A stretch of 64,000 nucleotides of DNA from Macquaria australasica (GCA_005408345.1 SEMN01000020.1:620001-684000), one strand, 5' to 3'; counted from the stretch's first letter, positions 35,597 to 47,046 are shown. Notes: a model not told the origin generated them from the sequence alone. Numbers and translations: made by a program.

Positions 35597-36084
35597 TACT
35601 GCTGATTGAACTTGCTGGCACTGTAACTTATAGGTATCCAACACTTAAATATATGTAGTGGTAAAGAAGTTTTTACTGAATGTTCAGAGTGCACAAAAAC
35701 GTCTTTATGGAAACACGCTGTGTGCTGTGTCACTCTTGAATTTTGTTCAGCACCAAGCCGTATAAAAGGCATTTCAACCTTTGCTCTCCAGGCTTATTCC
35801 ATTACTACATAGTTTTTTGTAAGAGCCCTCACCAACGAGGAGGTGACCTAACCTTCTATCTTACAATAATACATAATTACAGTGTTTCTGGATATTAACT
35901 TCATATGGATACTGGATATTCATGGATATTGCTTCAGTGAGTGTTAAGCTTGGATAGCAGGTGCAAAACAGTTAAACAACCCGTAATGATATCCACCTGT
36001 AGCTCTTAACTTACACAATGTGATGTTGCTGTGTTCATGTTCATTTTCTGTAACATTAGTAAGAGCTTAGGACAAACAACATGC
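35597..36084. other. Unannotated sequence
   Basis: No gene or repeat recognised in this short interval between two mobile elements. Confidence 0.4.
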
Positions 36085-36612
36085 TTTAATTATACATTCA
36101 CCAACAAAACATTTTTAATGGTCTGGCCCTCCCTCCACTCAATGAATTCATTATACAAAATCAAAGCTCATCTACCAGAGCAGCTAACAGAGGGGATTGT
36201 AAAATACCATATAGAAAAAGTACCTTTGGGCAGTCAGCCTTCTCCTATCAAGCAGCACATACCTGGAACATTATACCCACAGAAGTAAGGAACATCACAT
36301 CTCATAACTTTTTCTCCAGATCTATAAAACAGTGGTTACTGAACAATCAAACATGCTGTCATAATCTGGGGTAGTGGTTATGTCATTGTGTTGCTACTGG
36401 TCTGTGATTATGTTCTTCTGTTTGTGCTTATGTACTTGTGCTTGTTTGTATGTTTAATTTTTTATGTTTTTTATATGCCATCAACCTGCCAGGGACTGCA
36501 GATGAAAATTAGCCTGTATGGCTATATCTGGCACATTTGCATGATGGATCTACAGTATGTGCCCATGTCAATTAATGTGCATCGTCCCTTCCTAAATAAA
36601 CAAACAAACAAA
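36085..36612 (+). mobile_element. LINE (non-LTR retrotransposon) 3' end
   Basis: From 36117 to the TAG at 36372-36374, 85 codons are open and read NGLALPPLNEF, then STFGQSAFSYQAAHTWN and later FFSRSIKQWLLNNQ. This is the conserved order of the C-terminal end of fish LINE reverse-transcriptase proteins (xGLAPxxL, FGQSxFSxxAxxxWN, LKxWL). The 3' untranslated part follows and ends in an (AAAC)n-like tail at 36597-36612, as expected for target-primed insertion. The 5' part is missing. The broad LINE group is clear; the family is not. Confidence 0.8.
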
Positions 36613-37325
36613 CCTATTGTGTTGTGTTGTGTCGCTCTCCTCTTACCTATGTGAAACTGTTGTTTTCCTGGCTTAGAGTGCTTTACTTTGTACAACTCTA
36701 ACAGAACACACACACACACACACTAAACAACAGTTTGACCTCTCGTGCATTCAACAACACTAATTGTGTATACATTTTATCTACCACAAATGACTTGTAT
36801 GTATATGGGTGTCAGTCTCACTGGATTCCAGGAGCCTTTAGCAGAGCTGCAGGTGCTGTGTGACGGGATTGGTCAAGTAAATGTGTTGTGAAATCAGTAA
36901 ACATGAGCTGTCCTCATTAGCAGGCTGCACTGCAACAATCACCATTTTTAAAAGCCACTGCAGGAAAATAATGGAAATTGCAAGTGGGACAAACAAGGCA
37001 CAACAGCTGCCATGAGGATAGTGTTTTGGTTTTTTTGGATGCCATTATAACATCTTTGGTTTGGTTTTTACTCCACATACATAAATACCTGCAAAGACCA
37101 TATACATACACAGACAAAACAACAAAGCTTCCGTATTTTGAAACAGATTTATAGACACTTATTTGCAATAGACATTAGAGATATCCTCAGGAAGTTTGTC
37201 ACACTGAATGATATCAGTGTGTTTCATGCCTGCGAGTTACGTTGACTTTTCAGTTTTGACTTCGAGAAGGAGTACGACTTTTGACTCAAATTCACATCAC
37301 GCCGTATCTTTGCCTCACTTCAGCA
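36613..37325. other. Unique sequence with a short AC run
   Basis: (AC)n at 36707-36723. No gene supported. Confidence 0.4.
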
Positions 37326-37432
37326 GCAGTGCTTTCAGCTAAATGCTAATGCTGGCATGACAACATGATAACACTGACAGTACTAACATGCTTATATTTA
37401 GTATGTATGTTCATCTTAGTTTAGCTTTTGGG
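37326..37432 (+). repeat. Fragment of the 'GCTAACATGC' fish repeat
   Basis: The stretch contains 'cagctaaatgctaatgctgg', 'actaacatgcttatatttag' and 'catcttagtttagc' in the order seen in the longer copy at 41371-41935, same orientation. Confidence 0.6.
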
Positions 37433-38324
37433 TCAATATTTTGTTTTTTTGCTTAGCAGCTTAAGTCATTTTAAGCAAAATGCTTCATATGACACATTTC
37501 TCAAACTTTGCAGTCATTGAAATAAAGTGAAAATGTGATGAAGAACCCACTCTCAGAACTCAAACAGAAACTCAATGTTTGTATGAGTATAGTTTCATCA
37601 TAAAATTGCAGCCTGAAATTAGACTTGCCTGTTGATGTTTTTGTAAATGTTACAAGTACACCCAAGTGTCAGAAGAATCAGATGGCATATGTATGTGTGT
37701 GGTGGGGGGTGTTCTGTTTCATCTTGACACGTGTTTATGCTGTTGTCAAGAGAAAAAGGGAGTGAGAAGGACTTGCGAAAAGTTGAGAAGGCATGATTAC
37801 TCATAACTCCTTGTTGTGTTATTTGGTCTTTGTTATAGCATGACCACCTACTTTATAATATTGCTCTGTGTTTATCCATGAGTGGCTGAGCTAAGAGAAG
37901 AGAACTGGCTGATCCACTGAAGGGATGGCATGACTGATCAAAGGAGCATGGAAACCCTGCTGATTTAATGAAACCGTAAAGGGGCTGGCCAAGTTCAACC
38001 ACATTTGTTATTTTGTTTTTGTTTACCCTCACTAATAGTTTGTAGTCTACAGTATTTGGGATTAAAATTACTTTTACTGAACACATAACAGCAACCTAGA
38101 AACACTATAGCAGGTGTTGGCAATTAGGTTTGTCTGGGCCTGTTTTATTTATTTCACTGGTGCAGTGGAGACGCAGAATATTACATTTTAAATTCATTTA
38201 GGAAATAGAATGTATTCATAAAACTGCTTGAATGAAATTGGATTTTTTTTTTTTTGCCTTTCTGTACAGTGGTTTCAGAGCATGTCCTCGCTGCTGCAAA
38301 ATACTGTACCTAGTGCTGACAGAT
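37433..38324. other. Unannotated sequence
   Basis: A T-run at 38243-38255. No gene or repeat family recognised. Confidence 0.4.
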
Positions 38325-38339
38325 GTGCAGAATAACCCT

Positions 38340-38502
38340 GCAGGGTCATTTCCTCAGAGGCAGGGTGATATTTCTGCCCTGTAGGGTGATTCTGTGTGGG
38401 TGCAGGTCATTTTGCCAGAGGCATAGTGATATTTCTGCCCTGTAGGGCAATTTTTCCAGGTTGCCTGGTTGTTATGGCCAAAGGCTTGGTGATTTTGTAT
38501 CG
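38340..38502 (+). repeat. Hierarchical minisatellite, 21-bp subunits in a 62-63-bp unit
   Basis: About eight subunits of 19-21 bases can be laid out, for example GCAGGGTGATATTTCTGCCCT and GCATAGTGATATTTCTGCCCT. Every third subunit is most alike, giving a higher-order unit of about 62 bases (38340-38401 and 38402-38463) and a partial third. The first two large units share long identical blocks, while the last subunits are degraded. Confidence 0.75.
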
Positions 38503-39340
38503 CAGTGCTGTTGCAACCAGCAGGCGGCATTTGTGTACTTGTGCACTAATCAAAAGCAAACTAGAACGTAACGTGTGTGTTTTGTTGTCATTTTTGCGAT
38601 CATCTGTGGTGCTTGCAACTCTTTAAATGCTGTTAATTCAGTCACCATCATTCATTAGCAGTGGACGGATGTACATGTACACACTCAGCCTGGCATCTAT
38701 AAAGTTTCATTCTAAATTTTACCATCTCCTTTCCCAAGAGGTTCAATCTACTGAGGTTTAAGCAACTCAATAACCTCAAGTGGTTTGTGAGAAAGTGTTG
38801 ACAAGATGTCCAAGCGGAGCTTTTTATTAATTGCATGCAGACACAAAATGACTGCACCAAGTATGGTGCCAGTGACGAGCTTATTGGAACTATGGGGCTC
38901 CATGTGCCAATGTATTTATTTTTAATAATTCTGTATAATCTTTTTTTTTTTTACGTTGCGTTCACACCCCCTACATCCTGCCGATGTTCATGGCACTGAC
39001 CCTGTTAACAGTAGCTCATGCAGGCATTCAGTGTCTGGATACAAACCAAATAACTTCCTCCAGGCCTAATGAACTACACGAGCTTCTATACAGCTCTTAG
39101 CGCGTCCTAAGATCTAAATTTGTATGTTATACTTTGGACAACAAAATAATGTAAAGTGTATGGGATTTGTGGTTAATGGGGTTAAAACGCAAACACACCG
39201 TTGTGATTGTTTGTTTACTGGTTTACAGTACCGTCACTTTCCTTCTTTATTTCACAGAACTTTGTGTTTTATTTGTGTGCCCTTTTTGGCATGCACATTT
39301 AAGTTGTTCTTTGTTGTTCTTTGTTTTTTTTTATTAAAAG
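38503..39340. other. Unannotated sequence
   Basis: A T-run lies at 38940-38952. A long pyrimidine-rich tract (39303-39333) precedes AG at 39339-39340 (see next entry). Confidence 0.4.
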
Positions 39341-39471
39341 ACCAGATGAGCTCACAAATAGAGCAAGCTGTTTATGTTTATGGTTTTACAGCCAAAGACA
39401 ACTCACCGCTTGGCATCAGTGTAGATGATGTAGACAGAACAAGGAGCAGGAGGAAAACAAAGACCTACTAA
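39341..39471 (+). CDS. Weak candidate terminal exon, unknown protein
   Basis: After a strong pyrimidine tract and an AG, 43 codons remain open to TAA. They read as a hydrophilic, balanced peptide (QMSSQIEQAVYVYGFTAKDN ... ending RRKTKTY), unlike the hydrophobic T-rich translation just upstream. I recognise no family. No second exon, donor site or poly(A) signal can be tied to it, and a chance frame is more likely than a gene. It is listed so it can be tested. Confidence 0.12.
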
Positions 39472-39607
39472 GTAACACTATGTAAAGAAACAAGAATGTG
39501 ATGTGTGTTAACAGCGCTAGATATTTAGGATTTGATATAACCCAGACTTGAGATATAAAAGGCAGATTTAAGGCTTACTATAAGGATATCTTGAAATGTG
39601 ATGACTG

Positions 39608-39699
39608 ATGGACTGGCAACCTCTCACCCAGTGCATGCTGGGACTGACTCCCACCCTGTGTGACCCTGAATAAGTGGGCACAGAGAATAAATGGATGGA
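39608..39699 (+). repeat. Fish LINE/SINE 3'-tail remnant ending ATGGATGG
   Basis: 'gatggactggcaacctctca', then 'tgaccctgaataagtgg' and a final 'aataaatggatgg' match the pattern of a widespread fish retroposon tail ending in ATGG repeats. It is short and degraded; the source family is uncertain. Confidence 0.55.
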
Positions 39700-41370
39700 A
39701 CAATACGCCCTTCAAAAATGCTATTAGTTTGCAATTGTGCCTTGCAAAATAAGTTGCATGTTTCATGTGAATGCAAAATAGGGTTAGGGGTAGGGATCAG
39801 AATTTTTTACGTGAAATCAAACACAGCATACAAGACCTTGTGTCGTACATTGACTAACAAAATTAGTTTCGGCTCTGGGTTGGAATTCAAATTATCGACA
39901 CTGAAAACTGGAGTGTGCTGGAACTTTCTATAAAATGTCAGCTCTAGCTCTAGTTTAATTTGAACTGTAATTAAAAACCTTATGTTTTGACCTTGCTAAG
40001 AACTAGTTCTCCCTTTAGTGTAACGCTGTCTTTTCAATGTTCCACTCAGCGAAATGGGATTGTATCTGTGAACTGTACCTTTTTACAAATTTATGTGTGC
40101 TACAGGCTGTGCAGACGCTGTGATAGAATATAGAATATTTTTGGTCTTCACAGCTTGTAAGCCTCATGCTGTTAGTCCTTAATGTTCATTGAGGTGATGC
40201 TATCAAACCAAAAGTCACATCATACTGCATCAATTAACTGAATCAAACAAAACAGGACGTGGGTGAGGACTGCAGTTCATCCAAGCTTTTCAGAAAGGTT
40301 TGTAATCATCCTTGGCTGTGATTTTCCTTTTAATGTCATTACAGTTGACGAAACCGCTGAATGTCTCCCTGAAAAAGAATGGCGTGTCCTTGGTGTTGCC
40401 TGACAACCAGAGCTGTTTTGTATTAATTGAATTGCTATTCTTTTCAATGGTAAGACTCGCGGCTTTTATGGCTCACTCAGTCTAGGCACGCAGGTCTGAC
40501 TACAAAAATCTCACAACGTGCATTTTTGTTTAGATGTGCACTGAAGAATTATTAATCTGTTTCATTATTATCCTATAATTTTTTATTCCACATAGGGTAC
40601 ATTAAGATCATAATAATGGCTTTACTAAAACAAATTATTGTAATGTGTTCCAAAATATGAAATCAATCTTACAAAATGTAGAACAAAACTTCCACTAAGG
40701 GACTCAAGCAGTCTTGCTGACTTTGTCTTTGTTAGGAAAGTAGCTACAGTATTGCCCTTTCAAAAACTCACTTGAGTCACACTTTAACTTACAAGTCAAT
40801 ATATTTTATAATCAATCCTGATTGCTTCCCACTTGGGGCTGAGGGGGGTCTCTGTTTGGGAAGCACTCTGACTTTTTTTTTTTAGATGAGACAAGCAGGT
40901 AGTGCTCATGAATGTCGGTGTCAATTTGTCTGCATTTAGAGCCTCTCAGCCTATTAACAAGGTTCATAATGGTTGCAGACAGGCTTGATTTGTTGCTAAT
41001 TTCTTTTTATAAATTAGATTTCCAGGGTGATATGAAAAGGTTCTAAATTTACTGACAAAGTTATCAAGTTGACAACAGCGAACTCACTGCTTCACAGAAG
41101 TCATCAAGTTTAAAACAGCACTGGTAACAGCTTTAATAAATTACCAACGATGTAAAATAGTTGAATAGGTACTTTTCTCTGTTGGACAAGTACATTGAAT
41201 TGCCACATTTATATAAACTGTAAGAATAAAATAGGACTATGACTGATGTATAATTTGTACCATAAGAAATTATAAATAAATTATTTGTTTTACAATTATT
41301 ATAATGCTAATACTGTAAAAGATCCTACTTATAATTTGCAATCTCTAAGTAGCAGTAGTAGTAATAAAAC
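39700..41370. other. Unique sequence, no gene supported
   Basis: T-runs at 40873-40884 and AT-rich DNA at 41200-41340. No frame with exon context. Confidence 0.4.
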
Positions 41371-41935
41371 AAGAGTCTACAGCCACTCTAGCGGCTCTGT
41401 GAGGCTAAATGTGAACGTCAGGATGCTAACATGCTCACAGTGACAATGCTGACCCGCTGACGTCTAGCAGGTTCACTATCTTAGTTTAGCGTTCTAGCAT
41501 GCTAACATTTACTAATTAGCACTAAACACAAGGTACAGCTGAGGCTGATGGGACGACATTGCCAACATGCCACTGTTTAGCAGGTTGTCTTAGTTTAGCA
41601 TGTTTGCATGATAACATTTGCTAATTGGCATTAACACCAAGTTAATGTCATTAGTTCCGCAGGTATTTGGTCATAAAACAAATTAGACAAATTAAACATT
41701 TGACCTGATGATGGGGTAGATGAAAAGTCAAGACAATACATCCAATATTTGTTGAGACACATCACTCAAAAACACAACATGTCAACATCATGGTGGCGCA
41801 ACATTTTGACCTGCTTTGACCTGCTGGTGGCGCTAGAGGAACAGTCAGGGGATCACCAAAGTAGGATTCATCCTCTGGGGACCATGAGCGACCGTACAAA
41901 GTTTTACGGTAATCAATAGCTTGTGATGTCTTCAA
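41371..41935 (+). mobile_element. Widespread percomorph interspersed repeat ('GCTAACATGC' type)
   Basis: It begins 'aagagtctacagccactcta', runs through several GCTAAC/GCATG-rich blocks ('ttagtttagc' twice) and then 'gctgaggctgatggga'. It ends with 'tggcgctagaggaacagtca', 'ggggatcaccaaagtaggat' and 'tcctctggggaccatga'. This series of blocks recurs very widely in percomorph genomes as I recall it. It encodes no protein. I do not know its official name and class it only as an interspersed, probably non-autonomous, element. Confidence 0.75.
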
Positions 41936-42510
41936 AATGCTTGCGTCTAAAACCCCAAATTACTCGATTTACTACCACATAATACAGAAAAAACAGGAAA
42001 TCCTCACAGTTGAGAAGGTGGAACCAAAACTTATGTTTGGCTCTTTGTTAAGAAAATCACTTACTTTCAAACTGCTCCACATCCCAGGTCAACTTTTCAT
42101 AAACACAACTCAGGATGCTCACAGTTACTTCACAGACCCAATAACTCACCTTAATACAAGCTAGTGCTGTTGATTCAGAGATATTTGAGAGATAACTTAA
42201 GTAGTGAATGTCATAAAGAAAGGCTTCATATACTGTAGAGTGCTGCTATTATCAGCAATCTGACCTGCCCCCTATAAACGCCTTTCTATTTTCAGGTTCA
42301 GCCCACTCACAGTCTTGGCAACGAACTGAAAGTAGCTCTGAGATATCACATATCGCATCACTCCAGTCTGCTGTGACACCAACACACTGCTGCATCATCC
42401 AGCGATGCATACTGGCTGGACGGCCCAGAGTGAGAGTAGGAGTCCTCACAGCCACAAATTAACCAGCAGAATTGGATTAAAATTGAGTGTTGGGGCACTC
42501 TGACCACACA

Positions 42511-42519
42511 CGTGTGTGC

Positions 42520-42576
<57 letters not shown>
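42511..42576 (+). repeat. (GT)n-(TA)n compound microsatellite
   Basis: GT units (42511-42533, one GC interruption) change to a long uninterrupted TA tract reaching 42576. Confidence 0.97.
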
Positions 42577-42579
<3 letters not shown>

Positions 42580-43106
42580 GCTGGATTTTTTCCTGCAAAT
42601 TGATAATCTTACCAATAATCTCTCACATACATTTAAGTCTTTATGTTGTGCAGTATTGCTGTGTTGTTATTTTTTGATTAATCAGCACAATACATACAAG
42701 TGTGCATAAATATGGTTACCAGGATGCCTTACAGCAGTTGTTTACGGCTTCCTCCTGGTCTTCTGTCTTTCTGACCTCTCTGTCTGCAGGGATGTGGGAT
42801 ATTTGGCAAACACACAGCAATCAGCAGTGGTGACACATTTGAAAAGACTTGCAAATATCATACTTTATCCTGGCATTGATATTGAAACAGTTTAAACTGA
42901 ATTCATCTCCTGCTGATAGGCGTTGCCGAGCGTGGCGTCAATGCATTCTCTACGTCTTTTGAATGAACCAGAGAAAATGGTGTGTGTAGCTGGTGATGAA
43001 ACATATTGTATTCTTCTCCAGCTTACCGCTCGGCAAGCGGCTCCCAGGAGGAATCTCACCTTGCCTGCTTGCAAACTTCTGAGCCCGGTTGGAATCTGTG
43101 TGGTGT

Positions 43107-43171
43107 CACATGGATTTGTTTCCATGGTGTTCGATTGCCCCATGCGGATATGTTTCCATGGTTTTTGATTT
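43107..43171 (+). repeat. Two degenerate 33-bp tandem units
   Basis: Both units contain '(c)catg(g/c)gat.tgtttccatg' followed by 'gt.tt.gatt'. The pattern fades to the right. Non-coding. Confidence 0.5.
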
Positions 43172-43775
43172 CTCTGTGTGAGTCTGCCCCCGTGGATCTC
43201 CACTAGTGTATTTTAACTTGTCTCCACTGTGTTCAGTAGTATCACATGGATTCCTAAGAACTTGAGCATGAATAGTGTTTGCAATAGTGGATGATATGTG
43301 ACAGTTTAGTTGGCAGGTGGGCTATAATACACTTGGATCTGTAGGTTTATTATATTTGCATAAAATGTATTTAAAAATAAATCAAGTAGGATTCACTTTT
43401 TATTGTGTTATAAAATGTCTACTGACATCAAAGGAGATGATGCCATATTGAAATATTCTTTCATAAAATCATATTTTACAGTTTGTATTAAACAGAACAA
43501 TATTATGTAACTTGAACCATAAATTGATGGAAATAGTAGATATAGTGAAGCCTTAAATAAATGTTTGCATATAAATACCTCTGTCTGCTCCATCAGACGT
43601 TTCAGAATAAAGGATACAATTAAGGTCATGATCACAGCAAAATAAAATAAACTTTAATCTGATGAGCAGACTAGATAAAAAGAATATGATAGCATTTGAT
43701 TTTAATGCCTTTGACTGGCAACATCCAAAAATCATATATACTCAGTGAAATTGGCAAACAACTAACTAAAATTTA

Positions 43776-44290
43776 AAGCGGCAGTCATCAATATTTTTAT
43801 ATTTTAACAACACATCAAATGACTATACGTAATGTGAAAGGAGTTGCTCCAATTGAGAATGATCACCCACAGAGAATTATCACCTGACTCTGCAGTTTCC
43901 CTCAGCTCTACACAGCATTTTATTGTCTTTCAGCTAACTGTTTTGGATTAATCTCACTGTGCTCATCAGCGTTGTCTCCAGACGGATGCAGCAGGCAGCT
44001 GATTTCATTAAATAAAAAACTCACCGTACACTACCTGCTCAGCACCAAACTGCAGACAGACAAAACTAACTGAACATAATGTAGAATTTAGTAGCTAAAG
44101 GGCCAACTCCATCAGGAGTTGGTGGAGACCAAAAACAGAGTTAATGGGGAATCAATACTGCATTTACTATTGTCAGGTGTAAATAAGCAACTGTTAGTTA
44201 ACAACCTAAAAGGTGATAATATTGTGTTTACAACTTGTTTCCACTGCCTCAGAGTGCTAAAAAAAACAGTTACTGTAGGTTTAAAGAATA
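43776..44290 (+). mobile_element. Interspersed fish repeat, about 515 bp, with weak inverted ends
   Basis: The left end 'atttaaagcggcagtcatc' and the reversed right end 'tttaaacctacagtaactg' share TTTAAA and CAGT, weak inverted ends. Internal blocks 'gcaggcagctgatttcatta' and 'gtacactacctgctcagcac' recur at 14100-14345. Non-coding; superfamily not determined. Confidence 0.55.
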
Positions 44291-44410
44291 ATAAACTAAA
44301 GGAATAATGTTCATATTAGACACCTTATTTTTCATTTTTATTTTATCATATAACAAGTGACTAAAAAGTCAATCGACAGCAGTTTTGCCAATCAATTCAT
44401 CATTTGTATA

Positions 44411-44468
44411 AAGCCCCCTGAGGCAAATTTGTGATATTGGGCTGCATAAATAAAACTGACTTGACCTT
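44411..44468 (+). repeat. Retroposon 3'-tail fragment
   Basis: 'gccccctgaggcaaatttgt', 'gatattgggctgcataaata' and a 'gacttgacctt' end match a 3' terminus I recall from many fish repeats, usually followed by short TTGA-like repeats. Too short to name. Confidence 0.5.
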
Positions 44469-44542
44469 GGAAAATTGTGTTGCATATTTTCTCTAATTTC
44501 TGACATTTTGTTGACTAAACTATTAATTTATTAATTAATGTA

Positions 44543-44893
44543 GTTCAGTCAGACAACTCACGTTGAAATGTTTATTATGCAGCAGAACATAGTTAGAGCT
44601 CCGACCTCATCACTCCCAGCCAATGTGTTTACATGATATATTGAGGAGTGATGAGCACATATCTTAAACCCCCTAGCCGGAGCCTGCAGGTGGATGCTGG
44701 GGTGGTGGTGGGGCTGAAAGAACAAGCGGCAATACTGATGCAGGGCAGCAGTGGCATTGACAGGCAGAGGGAGAGATGGGAAATTTTGCAGTTTAAATAG
44801 ACCGCCAAATTGAGAGGGTGTGTTCGGTAGATGGTTGAGGAGAGTGAGGTATGTCACATGTGTAGCAATGCAGTTCGAGTTGACTGCCTGAAC
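44543..44893. mobile_element. 351-bp inverted-repeat element with TA flanks
   Basis: The ends are GTTCAGTCAGACAACTC and, reversed, GTTCAGGCAGTCAACTC, a 15-of-17 match. TA lies immediately outside both ends (44541-44542 and 44894-44895), as expected for a Tc1/mariner-type target duplication. No coding frame is present. It separates two parts of a hAT-like copy. Confidence 0.65.
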
Positions 44894-44960
44894 TAGCTCG
44901 CAGGCGTTGCTCCATTTAATTGGTAGGGAAAATAATCACTAATTGCAGCCCTGCATCACA

Positions 44961-46946
44961 TTGGACATTCCCACCTCATGTTCTGTTAGTATGAATAGTC
45001 CATTTTATAATACCAGTTTATGTGTAGGAAAGTACATATGCTTGTTTTTTGTGCGTACACATTGTTTACACATCTGCTCATGGACTTGCCAGATAGGGGA
45101 TGTTTGATTTAACTTATCTGTACTCTAAACAACAGCAACATTGCTCTTCCAAAACGTCTTCCCATCAGAACAGTGCAGAAGCATCCTTTGTTGTTAAATA
45201 TTTAAAGATTCTTGGATAATACAAAAAGCCTTCCAGGCACATTTGTAATTCAAATTGGACCTTGAGGATGTGTTTTATCCCCCCGCATCCTTCGGTGAGG
45301 CTGCAAGGCAAACAATTAAAATTTTAATATCAACTTTGTGACATCAAGTAGTGACAGTTGTACTCCATGTCACCATGTGCAAGCCTCTGTGTCCATATTT
45401 GTAAGTGTGCAGGCATGGATGTATTTTTGTAGTAACTGCCTTTGTTTTTGTTCTTTCATTACATAAATGGAGCAGCACCTTCGGCTTTTACCTCCACCCC
45501 AATTACTCTGAAGCTCTTTTTGCTGCTAAGTATGCTTCAAACCTCCGGCTTTGGTCCCAGGTTAGTTCACTCTCATGTTTTATTAATGCAGTGTTGTTAT
45601 TTGTTTTTATTCTTGCTGGTTCCCCCTGCATCTGTGGCGAACATGACGCACTCCCTACGCAACACACCTCAAACAAGACAACTGCTCACGTACATAGAGG
45701 ACAGATGAGGGGACATTGGAAGCTGGTATCATCCATGTTGTTAATTACAGTAATATATTGCACATTTAATATGATTTGAGCTCTCCATACCTTAGAAATG
45801 TTGTATAGCCTGTATGTTGTATGGTTAAACCCATCAGAGCCAGTGGAAGTGATGAGATTGACATCATATTTTTAGAATGTATCACAATCTGAGATTAGTT
45901 CAAAAAGGAGAGGTAACTAGAAATGAATATACATACATGTATTTTAAAGCTGCAGAGAAGCGTTTCAGCGCTCTTTGACGTCACTGAGGGGTAGCAGCGA
46001 AGGAGCCTCCCCTGGTGAATCTCCTGAGACAATCGGAAGATCTTGATGTGATGGGGCAGTTGATTTTGTTTGTAGCTCGCAGGAAGAAAGTTCAATGGAC
46101 ATACACGTCGGTGACGTATAAAATTTGTGAATGAGAGAAGCTTTTAGAGTGCGGGAAGATGGGAAATGCCTCGAAATTGAATTCAGTTGAAAACAGGTAG
46201 GAAATTGAATGAAGGGAGTGAAAGATAGCAGGAATTCACCTGCAGAAGGACAGAAGAGTAAATGTGAAAGAATCCATCTTCCATACTGAGCTCTGCCCAA
46301 ACAGCTTCATTAGCTGCACACACGCTGATGATTTTATCCAGTTTTCCTGAGGTTTATTCAGAGAAACAGCAGGCTTCGCCACAGTTTTCTTCACAGCTTT
46401 GCCACCTTTGTCAAAGTTCAACAGTAATTCAGGAACTTCTCGCTGCTAGAAGGTGACAATGTGTGGAGAGTTACAGATTTCAGTCTTAGCATTTTGAAAT
46501 GTTCCTGTTCAAGGCATTCTCCTCGTTAAACATGTTACAGAAATAGACAGTATGACCCATTCACTTGGTTTTTAAACTTCACTTTAAATAAGATGGTATT
46601 AATGTCTTTGAGTCTCTGAATGTATGTTTTTAGACTGTAGAGGTTTGATGCATCAGACTGTTGCACTATAAATCACATACAACGAATTAGGATACAGGTG
46701 CTTTAACAAGATTATCTATTACGTATTTCTAGGTGATTTAAAACTGATTTAAAACTAAATAAAACCTGGATTAAAACTTTAAGTAGAAACATGTAATTAA
46801 ACCATGAAGTGTATCTATGATTATCCATGTATCATCATTTTACAGCTATTATCAGCCATTATATTGAGATATATATAAATATTGAAATTAGCATCACATG
46901 TTATTGATATAGTGTTTTTTTTGTTTTGTTTGTTTGTTTTAAGAAA
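44961..46946. other. Unique sequence, no gene supported
   Basis: The open frame at 45405-45779 (124 codons, plus) includes an AGGTTAGT donor-like site near 45559 but no recognisable protein. AT-rich DNA fills 46690-46900. Confidence 0.35.
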
Positions 46947-47046
46947 ATATGTTCCTCAAAAAGTTATATAGATGTTGTGGTGTTGCTGCATCTGTATAAC
47001 TTTTTTTAAAGTAACATTTTTTAAAGTAACTTTTTGAGGAACATAT
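46947..47046. repeat. Palindrome with 28-base arms, one arm expanded by 30 bases
   Basis: The left arm is 46947-46974. Its inner 17 bases pair with 46989-47005 (16 of 17) around a 14-base loop. Its outer part (ATATGTTCCTCAAAAAGTTA, 46947-46966) is a perfect 20-base inverted match to 47027-47046. The right arm thus equals the complement of the left arm with about 30 extra bases of TTTTTAAAGTAAC-type sequence, itself duplicated, inserted at its T-run. Confidence 0.8.

Larger units (their letters stand above)
41936..43775. other. Unique sequence with a microsatellite and a short tandem repeat
   Basis: Bases 42280-42470 are GC-richer, but no splice-flanked frame is visible. AT-rich DNA fills 43330-43750. 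No gene supported. Confidence 0.35.
44340..44960 (-). mobile_element. hAT-like element, minus strand, split by insertions
   Basis: Left parts ('tttctgacattttgttgact', about 44480-44540) and the right end ('gggaaaataatcactaattg' to 'cagccctgca', about 44925-44955) belong to the hAT-like family. Between them lie the inverted-repeat element at 44543-44893 and about 30 unrelated bases. A LINE/SINE-tail-like piece at 44411-44468 lies in the left part. Confidence 0.5.

Noticed and set aside
35351..35607. TGTTGATT/TGCTGATT as a target duplication of the 35359-35596 copy
   Set aside because: The octamers are offset by one to three bases from the family termini, so the match may be coincidence.
42252..42455. 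GC-richer frame after a possible acceptor (ttttcag)
   Set aside because: The frame is on the other strand from the acceptor-like site, and no protein resemblance exists.
45405..45779. 124-codon frame with a donor-like AGGTTAGT
   Set aside because: The donor lies inside the frame, the peptide before it resembles nothing known, and no acceptor-flanked partner was found.
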